Assembly: GCA_026985775.1 (NCBI GenBank)
Contig: JALSPV010000055.1
Location: 1-12,235, forward strand
Length of the DNA: 12,235 bases
Source: Candidatus Aenigmatarchaeota archaeon
GTDB taxonomy: Archaea; Aenigmatarchaeota; Aenigmatarchaeia; Aenigmatarchaeales; SZUA-1535
Direction: 5' to 3'
The position numbers were made by a program, and so were the translations under genes. The notes beneath the pieces were generated by a model. The model made no database searches and had not been told where the DNA came from. It worked only from the letters and a program-made list of their open reading frames with translations. Position 1 is the stretch's first letter. Each line of letters opens with the position of its first letter. Below are positions 7,499 to 12,235 of this stretch, piece after piece.

Positions 7499-8650
7499 CT
7501 AAAACAGTCTGTGTTTCCCTTCAATAATCTCTTTGGTTATTTCCGTTATTCTTTCAAGCTCTTCCTGAGCGATTTTCCTTGCTTTGTCTTCATCTCCTTC
7601 GCGAAGCTGGATGTCGAGAATCTTTGGCTGGTTTATTGGTTTTCCTATCTGGCTGAGAATTTTTACCACGCAGTTCTCTGCTCCTGCTTCCTCGTAAACG
7701 CGTCTTGCGATTTTGAAGGCAAGGACATTGTATATTTTTCCAACATGATTGTAAGGATTCTTCCCTGCGCAGGCTTCCATGCTCATAGGCCTGCATGGCG
7801 TAATAAGTCCGCTTGCTCTGTTTCCACGTCCAACGCTTCCATCATCCCCCATCTCTGCACTTGTTCCGCTTAGAGTAAGGTAAAAATCGCTTGTATTTTC
7901 GCCTTCTTCGTTGTCAGCAGTATTCAAAAACACAGCTACTTCACCTTCATAAAGTCCTTTTACAAAGTCCTTTATTTCACGAAGTACATCTTCTTTCGCA
8001 GATAAATATTCCTTTGCATTTGAAAAGTGCTTGCTTATCATTGCTGCCGCTACGGTTACGCGGAGCTCGTTTTCGACTCTCAAACCCATGACTTTTATAT
8101 CTTCTCCAACAAAAGGATAGCTTTTCTTAAACTCTCTTGAATTGAGAAACTCCTCTATTTTCAGAACCATATTTTCAAGTGCCGTATAAGGAGCAAAACC
8201 AACACCAAAAGAAGTATCATTTGCCAGCGGTATGTCTCCGCGCTTAAATACACTAACAAGGTCCTCTGATCCACGTCCTATTCTTGATTCTATAACCACG
8301 CCTGCGTCGAGATCGAGATTTGGAAGCACTTCTCCAAGGAGTTTTTTCGTTGCTTTGACAGCTATTTCATGCACGGGTATCTCTTCTTTTTCTACTCTTG
8401 AAGTAGCTCTTCCTGAGAGAATTATATAAATGGGCCTTATTATTTCTCCGCCTCCCCACTCTACTTTAACTTCTCCACCTATAATTTCTCCCTGATCCGT
8501 GTTGTGGTGCATTAAAACACCAAATCGCTTCAAGTACTCCTTGCATAACTCGCGGCTTATGTTTTCTGCTATAGCATCCGCTAGCGTGTCAGGATGTCCT
8601 ATTCCTTTTCTCTCGACCATTTCTACTTTCAATTTCGCTTGGTAGAACAT
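7499..8650 (-). CDS. mat: S-adenosylmethionine synthetase, archaeal type (main open frame)
   Basis: This enzyme makes S-adenosylmethionine from methionine and ATP and belongs to the archaeal family distinct from bacterial MetK. The 383-residue frame carries the family's landmarks: [10 protein letters not shown] (12-21), HHNTDQ (48-53), [42 protein letters not shown] (from 262), [18 protein letters not shown] and [11 protein letters not shown]. It ends EGKHRLF, like the family's usual EGK-x-x-x-F. The frame opens at ATG 8648-8650, but that ATG has no ribosome binding site, and the family's first residues (as in M. jannaschii MRNIIVKKL) are missing from this frame. They appear just upstream in another frame (8589-8681), so this CDS is truncated on paper by a one-base shift. 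Everything after residue 6 looks intact, so the gene is probably functional. Confidence 0.93.
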   Translation of the reverse strand: MFYQAKLKVEMVERKGIGHPDTLADAIAENISRELCKEYLKRFGVLMHHNTDQGEIIGGEVKVEWGGGEIIRPIYIILSGRATSRVEKEEIPVHEIAVKATKKLLGEVLPNLDLDAGVVIESRIGRGSEDLVSVFKRGDIPLANDTSFGVGFAPYTALENMVLKIEEFLNSREFKKSYPFVGEDIKVMGLRVENELRVTVAAAMISKHFSNAKEYLSAKEDVLREIKDFVKGLYEGEVAVFLNTADNEEGENTSDFYLTLSGTSAEMGDDGSVGRGNRASGLITPCRPMSMEACAGKNPYNHVGKIYNVLAFKIARRVYEEAGAENCVVKILSQIGKPINQPKILDIQLREGDEDKARKIAQEELERITEITKEIIEGKHRLF

Positions 8651-8681
8651 CGCGGAGCTTTTCTACTACAATGTTCTCCAT
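8589..8681 (-). other. Frame-displaced N-terminus of S-adenosylmethionine synthetase
   Basis: On the - strand, ATG 8679-8681 opens a 30-codon frame starting [16 protein letters not shown] and stopping at 8589-8591. MENIVVEKL resembles the conserved beginning of archaeal SAM synthetases (MRNIIVKKL in M. jannaschii). It is preceded at a suitable distance by GGTGAT (8685-8690). Moving forward by one base between roughly 8625 and 8650 joins it to [11 protein letters not shown] in the main frame. The join leaves 18 residues before VEMVERKG, the same number as in the Sulfolobus enzyme as I recall it. The rebuilt protein would have about 393 residues. An extra base in the sequence or a +1 frameshift would both explain this. 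Confidence 0.75.
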
Positions 8682-8742
8682 ACCATCACCGAAAAACTCT
8701 TTGAGTTAAACCTTAATAAATCTCTCTTCCACACAAATTCCT
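8682..8742. promoter_or_regulatory. Divergent promoter region, SAM synthetase / radical SAM enzyme
   Basis: The 61-base gap between the upstream SAM synthetase ATG (8681, - strand) and the radical SAM ATG (8743, + strand) contains one AT-rich element, TTAATAAAT (8713-8721). It can be read as a TATA box on either strand. For the + gene its centre is 26 bases before the ATG, implying a leaderless message, consistent with the absence of a ribosome binding site there. For the - gene a start about 25 bases on would give a leader of about ten bases carrying GGTGAT. Confidence 0.45.
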
Positions 8743-10176
8743 ATGCGCGTACTCATGCTTAACCCTCCTTATTTACCCAGATTTTCGCGTCCTTCGAGAA
8801 GCCCTTCCGTAACAAAGGGTGGAACTTTTTACTATCCTTATTATCTCGCATATGCTACAGGCGTGTTAGAAGAGAGTGGATATAAGGTTAAACTTGTTGA
8901 TGCTGTTGCAAACGAGTGGTGTAGAGAAGAAACCATAGAGTTCGTGAAAAAATTCAAGCCCGAGCTTATAGTAATGGATACTTCTACACCGAGTATTTAC
9001 AATGACATGGAAATTGCAAACATTTTAAAAGAAGAACTTGGAGAAGGTGTGCACATCTGCTTGGTTGGAACGCATGTTACAGCTATGCCAGAATGGACTT
9101 TGAAAAAATGCATGGCAGATAGCGTTTGCATAGGAGAATACGACTATACTGTTCGAGATCTTGCAGAGGCTCTGGAAAATGGGAAATCCCTACAAAAAGT
9201 AAAGGGTATTGCATATAAGGAGCGTAATAAAATACTGCGTACAGAAAAAAGAGAGCTTATAAAAAATCTTGACGAACTTCCGTGGGTAAGCGAGGTTTAT
9301 AAAAGACAGTTTGGAAAGAAAGGTATTTTGAAATACTTTTACGCCTCTCTTCTATGGCCAGAGGTAACTGTTCTTACAGCACGTGGCTGTCCTTTCAACT
9401 GTTCTTTTTGTCCAATACCCTTTAAGCACTCTTATAGAGCGAGAAGCGTTAAGGATGTGCTTGATGAGTTCGAGTTCATACAAAACGAGCTTCCTTATGT
9501 TAAGGAAGTCATGATAGAGGATGATACATTTCCAGTCAGCAAGCATAGAACAATAGAGTTCTGTAAGGAAAAAATAAGGCGTGGAATAAAGCTCACATGG
9601 AGCTGTAATGCTCGTGTAGATACAGATTTTGAAACACTGAAATGGATGAAAAAAGCTGGATGCAGACTGCTATGTGTTGGTTTTGAAAGTCCAGAGCAAC
9701 AAGGCTTAGATGCTGTTAACAAGCGCACGACCAAAGAAATGCAGGAAAAGTTTATGAAGTACACGAAAATACTAGGACTTCTTGTTAACGGTTGCTTTAT
9801 CCTTGGCCTTCCCGGAGAAACTACAAAAAGTGTGAGAAAAACCATAGAGTTTGCGAAGAAGCTTAATTGCGATACGGCACAGTTCTATCCTTTAATGGTT
9901 TATCCTGGTACAAGAGCTTATGAATGGGCAAAGGAGAACGGGTATTTAGAAACAGAAGATTTTTCCAGATGGATAACCGAAGAGGGTTTGCTAAGAACAA
10001 CCGTTTCACGTCCAGAATTACCGAGCGAGTTTTTGAACTTTGCATCAAACTTCGCTTACAAGGCTTATTATTTCAGAGCGCGTTATATTTTTTCAAAGGC
10101 TTTGCAGCTCGTTTTACATCCGCGGGAAGCTGTTAGAGTCTTTCGCTCCTTTTATACGTTGTTGAAAAGGTTGTAA
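8743..10176 (+). CDS. B12-binding-type (class B) radical SAM enzyme
   Basis: The 477-residue product has a class B radical SAM layout. An N-terminal B12-binding-like Rossmann domain (about 1-150; MRVLMLNPPY, then YPYYLAYATGVLEESGYKVK, then GTHVTAMPE) lacks the D-x-H-x-x-G cobalamin motif, as many class B members do. The radical SAM barrel (about 205-420) carries C216-x3-C220-x2-C223 for the [4Fe-4S] cluster, IEDDTF near 256 and GLPGE at 355-359. A basic helical C-terminal region follows. The 'YP-x-x-LAY-x-x-GVLE' start recalls HpnJ-type enzymes and relatives acting on membrane lipids (calditol synthase and GDGT ring synthases in archaea are class B radical SAM proteins). The substrate cannot be read from the sequence. 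It lies opposite SAM synthetase, the source of its co-substrate, and appears leaderless. Confidence 0.85.
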   Translation: MRVLMLNPPYLPRFSRPSRSPSVTKGGTFYYPYYLAYATGVLEESGYKVKLVDAVANEWCREETIEFVKKFKPELIVMDTSTPSIYNDMEIANILKEELGEGVHICLVGTHVTAMPEWTLKKCMADSVCIGEYDYTVRDLAEALENGKSLQKVKGIAYKERNKILRTEKRELIKNLDELPWVSEVYKRQFGKKGILKYFYASLLWPEVTVLTARGCPFNCSFCPIPFKHSYRARSVKDVLDEFEFIQNELPYVKEVMIEDDTFPVSKHRTIEFCKEKIRRGIKLTWSCNARVDTDFETLKWMKKAGCRLLCVGFESPEQQGLDAVNKRTTKEMQEKFMKYTKILGLLVNGCFILGLPGETTKSVRKTIEFAKKLNCDTAQFYPLMVYPGTRAYEWAKENGYLETEDFSRWITEEGLLRTTVSRPELPSEFLNFASNFAYKAYYFRARYIFSKALQLVLHPREAVRVFRSFYTLLKRL

Positions 10177-10193
10177 GTTTATGAAACCGTGTT

Positions 10194-10664
10194 CTACCCT
10201 CCTTCACTCTTATGCACTGCGTAAAAAAGACCAATAATTAAAAGCACGCCCAAAAACAGTGCGAGGTTTTCAACACTCCCGAAAAACGGGATTGAAGAAA
10301 TGTCAAGTAAACCGAGTATGCGTATTCCTACCGTTATGAGAACAAGCATTAGCCCTGCGTAGATATACGCGTTAGTTTTATGATCTCCACCTCCTTTTCC
10401 TATTCCAACGGCTTCTCTGACAAAAATAACGAAAAACATTATGACAAAGAACCACAGAATTAGTGAGAGATTCGCGTAGAGCACATTTGCAAACGGCTCG
10501 TATGTACATGCGAAGTAAGCGAGCGCGAGAGCTATTATCATCTGGACAGCACTGTTGTTTCCAAAAATTCTCGCGTATCTTAGCGAACCGAAAATTATTG
10601 CAAGAACAAAGAGAAAAAGCATTACGAATTTATCTGAAAGCTCTGGTAAAAGCACATACGCCAT
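10194..10664 (-). CDS. Small five-span membrane protein, unknown function
   Basis: A 156-residue hydrophobic protein that I do not recognise. Five membrane spans are visible at about 12-27, 38-55, 64-82, 98-118 and 131-149. A short glycine-rich charged loop (IGKGGGDHKT, 88-97) separates spans 3 and 4, and the tail is HKSEGG. No catalytic motif, signal peptide or lipobox is seen. It is convergent with the radical SAM gene (17-base gap) and divergent from tRNA-Thr. The start at 10664 lies about 27 bases from the centre of a TATA-like box with no ribosome binding site, so it is probably translated from a leaderless message. A single-gene transcript is likely. Confidence 0.7.
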   Translation of the reverse strand: MAYVLLPELSDKFVMLFLFVLAIIFGSLRYARIFGNNSAVQMIIALALAYFACTYEPFANVLYANLSLILWFFVIMFFVIFVREAVGIGKGGGDHKTNAYIYAGLMLVLITVGIRILGLLDISSIPFFGSVENLALFLGVLLIIGLFYAVHKSEGG

Positions 10665-10721
10665 AAGCTTAAATTCGTAAACAAACTTTTAAATTTTGTT
10701 AATTTCCAATTTTCAAGAAAA
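10665..10721. promoter_or_regulatory. Shared divergent promoter, tRNA-Thr / membrane protein
   Basis: The near-palindromic AT box TTTTAAATTTT (10687-10697) sits about 31 bases before the mature tRNA 5' end on the + strand and about 27 bases before the membrane-protein ATG on the - strand. Both distances suit an archaeal TATA box: a tRNA transcript with a leader of a few bases, and a leaderless mRNA in the other direction. No second TATA candidate is better placed in this 57-base gap. Confidence 0.55.
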
Positions 10722-10837
10722 GCCCCGGTAGCTCAGTCTGGCAGAGCGCCACACTGGTAATGTGGAGGTCGCGGGTTCAAATACAGTTTGAAAAGGCAGA
10801 CAAAAATCTCCTATTGAACCGCCCGCCCGGGGCTCCA
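10722..10837 (+). tRNA. trnT(ggu): tRNA-Thr (anticodon GGT), intron-containing
   Basis: The full cloverleaf can be drawn. The acceptor stem is GCCCCGG/CCGGGGC (10722-10728 with 10827-10833), with T73 and an encoded CCA (10835-10837). The D-arm is GCTC/GAGC with the GG pair in its loop. The anticodon arm is CCACA/TGTGG with loop CTGGTAA and anticodon GGT at 10756-10758, decoding ACC and ACU. The variable loop is AGGTC and the T-stem GCGGG/CCCGC. The T-loop starts TTCAA and is interrupted by a 39-nt insert, so the gene is 116 bases long and yields a 77-nt mature tRNA. The 3' end lies four bases from the convergent glycosyltransferase stop codon. Confidence 0.95.
10782..10820 (+). other. Intron of tRNA-Thr in the T-loop (about position 59/60)
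   Basis: A 39-nt insert separates the 5' half of the T-loop from the 3' T-stem strand. The fold resembles a bulge-helix-bulge. Below it is the T-stem GCGGG/CCCGC. Next come a three-base bulge CCG (10819-10821) on the 3' strand, a TTCA/TGAA helix pairing the exon with the intron 3' end (extendable to five pairs), and a bulge on the 5' strand around 10780-10782. The inner helix is weak. Cutting between bases 2 and 3 of each bulge gives 10782-10820 and T-loop TTCAAAG. Sliding by one base gives TTCAAAT, which fits the usual pyrimidine at position 60 better. Archaeal tRNA splicing endonuclease would remove it. Confidence 0.8.
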
Positions 10838-10841
10838 AATT

Positions 10842-12235
10842 TTATCTAACTTCAGGATATTCCTTTGCAGATCTTCTGAAAAGCTCATATTTGACAAAAT
10901 TGAGTGCGTGAAAAATAGCAAGCTTTAGTGCACCCTTTTTCTCAAGTCTTCTGGGAGAAGAGAAAGCAAAGGCATCTTTCACGAAAATACATTTTCCTGT
11001 TTTTGAGATTTTTCTAGTGAAATCCATGTCTTCACATGTTATCAACTTTTCATTAAAGCCACCTACCTTTAAAAACGCATTTTTTCTGCATGCAATAACG
11101 AATCCATAAAACCTCGCTATACCAAGCTTTGCAAAGAGTTCAACTATTCTTGAAGATATGAAAAAGGCGAAAAAGTTAGAGAACTTTTTTCCAAGCGAGT
11201 AAACGTTACAAGTAGCACAAACAGCATTTCTAGATAAAAGCTCTGTGACAATTTTTTCTAATGCTCTTTTTTCAAGAAGAGTGTCTGCATCAACGAAAAC
11301 CAAAATCTCACCGCTTGCATGCTTTGCTCCTGCATTTCTACCGGCTGCAGCACCTTTTTTTCTTTTAATTACAACTTTGTCAGCAAGCTTTTTTGCTATT
11401 TTTCTTGTCCTATCTTTTGAACCTCCATCAGCCACTATTATTTCAATATTTTCATAACTCTGATGTCTTATACTCAAAAGCGTTTTTCGTATGTATTTTT
11501 CCTCGTTGAGTGCTGGAATTATCACAGAAACTTTTGGTTGTTTTGATTTCATGCATTCCTCGTAAACCTCTCGAAATCTCTTTACTTGCCTTTTCCAGGA
11601 AAAGTTTTCTGCCGTTTTTCTTGCGTTTTTCGAAAGTTTTTTCCAAAGTTTGCGATTTTCAAGAAGCGAAATTATTTTTTCGGCGAAATCCTCTGGATTA
11701 TGGGGTTTTGCGAAAAATCCGTTGTAATTATGAACAACAAAATCCTTAAAGCCAAGCGCGTTCGCTGTAACTACTGGGCGAGCACATGCCATAGCTTCGA
11801 GAACAACAAGCCCCTGTGTTTCTGTTGTGCTTGGCGAAGCGAAAACTTTTGTCCGAGAGTAATAGAGTGGCAGCTTCTGATTTGGGATATATCTCAAAAA
11901 TTCACAATTTATTTTCAGTTTTTTTGCAAGCATTTGGATTCTGAATTTATCTGGGCCGTCTCCTATTATTACGAGCTTTGCTTCTGGAATTGTTTTTTCT
12001 ACAATTTTATGAGCCCGCAAAAGCACGTGAAGACTTTTTTCCTTTCCTATTCTTCCCACATAAAGCACTGTATTTTCTTCTGGTTCACACACTTCTCTGA
12101 AAAGTTTTGTGTCTATCCCAGAAGGTATAACTTCTATTTTCTTCTCAACTCCACACTCGATAAGAAGTTTTTTAATGGTTGTAGAAGGAACTGTAACCTT
12201 ATCTCCTCGGTTGAAAAAATTCTTAGTGTAAACCT
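10842..12235 (-). CDS. GT4-GT2 glycosyltransferase fusion (N-terminus beyond the window)
   Basis: The frame stays open to the window edge, giving 463 visible residues. The GTG at 12092 is inside the GT4 fold and is not a real start. The first part is the C-terminal half of a GT4 enzyme: VTVPS and VIPSGIDTKLF before the GTG, then VLYVGRIGKEKSLHVLL, IIGDGP, and the E-x7-E nucleotide-sugar motif in PSTTETQGLVVLEAMA, much like glycolipid-forming GT4 enzymes. After ECMKSKQPK comes a complete GT2 domain: VSVIIPALNEEKYI, ADGGSKDRT, the D-x-D motif in FVDADT, and CEDMDF as the probable catalytic-base region. It ends without a membrane anchor. The protein probably adds two sugars in succession to a lipid or envelope glycan. 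Acceptor and sugars are unknown. Confidence 0.88.
   Translation of the reverse strand, partial: VYTKNFFNRGDKVTVPSTTIKKLLIECGVEKKIEVIPSGIDTKLFREVCEPEENTVLYVGRIGKEKSLHVLLRAHKIVEKTIPEAKLVIIGDGPDKFRIQMLAKKLKINCEFLRYIPNQKLPLYYSRTKVFASPSTTETQGLVVLEAMACARPVVTANALGFKDFVVHNYNGFFAKPHNPEDFAEKIISLLENRKLWKKLSKNARKTAENFSWKRQVKRFREVYEECMKSKQPKVSVIIPALNEEKYIRKTLLSIRHQSYENIEIIVADGGSKDRTRKIAKKLADKVVIKRKKGAAAGRNAGAKHASGEILVFVDADTLLEKRALEKIVTELLSRNAVCATCNVYSLGKKFSNFFAFFISSRIVELFAKLGIARFYGFVIACRKNAFLKVGGFNEKLITCEDMDFTRKISKTGKCIFVKDAFAFSSPRRLEKKGALKLAIFHALNFVKYELFRRSAKEYPEVR

Noticed and set aside
7511..7873. A 120-codon + strand open frame opposite SAM synthetase
   Set aside because: It overlaps the strongly conserved C-terminal half of SAM synthetase and has no ribosome binding site or family resemblance.
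7499..8681. SAM synthetase as a decayed pseudogene
   Set aside because: Only one base is out of place. All catalytic motifs downstream are intact and the frame is otherwise open for over 380 codons, so an indel error or frameshift is more likely than decay.
9495..9845. A 116-codon open frame on the strand opposite the radical SAM gene
   Set aside because: It lies wholly within conserved radical SAM coding sequence, and its translation has no recognisable motif. It is a by-product of codon use.
10782..10820. The tRNA insert as a mobile intron or a C/D box guide RNA
   Set aside because: At 39 nt it is too short to encode anything and shows no C (RUGAUGA) and D (CUGA) box pair.
10842..12092. 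Treating the glycosyltransferase as a complete 416-residue protein starting at 12092
   Set aside because: The GTG at that point is inside a GT4 fold. The frame continues without a stop to the window edge and includes the GT4 motifs VTVPS and VIPSGIDTKLF.
1..12235. CRISPR arrays, insertion sequences, rRNA, attachment sites
   Set aside because: No regularly spaced repeats, transposase or integrase frames or rRNA-like stretches were seen, and gaps between genes are all under 75 bases.

Overview
The window is AT-rich archaeal DNA. The archaeal markers are an archaeal-type S-adenosylmethionine synthetase, a FEN1 C-terminus and an endonuclease Q gene that each end in a PCNA-binding motif, a tRNA with an intron in the T-loop, short AT-rich TATA-like boxes placed for leaderless or near-leaderless transcripts, and GG(T)G-type ribosome binding sites. 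The lineage cannot be fixed from this sequence. An uncultured euryarchaeal or DPANN-type archaeon fits. No rRNA, CRISPR array, transposase or integrase was seen, and coding density is very high.

Left edge (1-1385, + strand): the C-terminal end of flap endonuclease 1 is followed with zero spacing by endonuclease Q. EndoQ nicks 5' of deaminated bases, FEN1 removes 5' flaps, and both proteins end in a PIP box, so this looks like a PCNA-centred repair module.

Centre (1408-7424, - strand): five consecutive genes encode a family of surface proteins that I cannot name. Transcribed first is a 789-residue protein with an acidic cytoplasmic head, about nine membrane spans and a long ectodomain. Four lipoproteins follow, joined by 4-base GTGA overlaps. 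All five share a two-domain Ig-like architecture, a similar linker (SE-x-E followed by a Gly-Pro-(Val/Ile) motif), aromatic-rich strands closing the domains, and in the lipoproteins two cysteine pairs each. This array is the best candidate for an undescribed system, probably a cell-envelope assembly.

Middle right (7499-10664): S-adenosylmethionine synthetase (- strand) diverges from a B12-binding-type radical SAM enzyme (+ strand) across a 61-base gap. The synthetase N-terminus is displaced into another frame by a single base, so there is an indel error or a real frameshift here. A small five-span membrane protein is convergent with the radical SAM gene.

Right edge (10665-12235): tRNA-Thr(GGT) carries a 39-nt intron in the T-loop with a bulge-helix-bulge-like fold. 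A GT4-GT2 glycosyltransferase fusion on the - strand runs off the end of the window. The radical SAM enzyme, the GT4 domain and the lipoprotein array all point loosely to envelope or lipid biology, but that link is inference.
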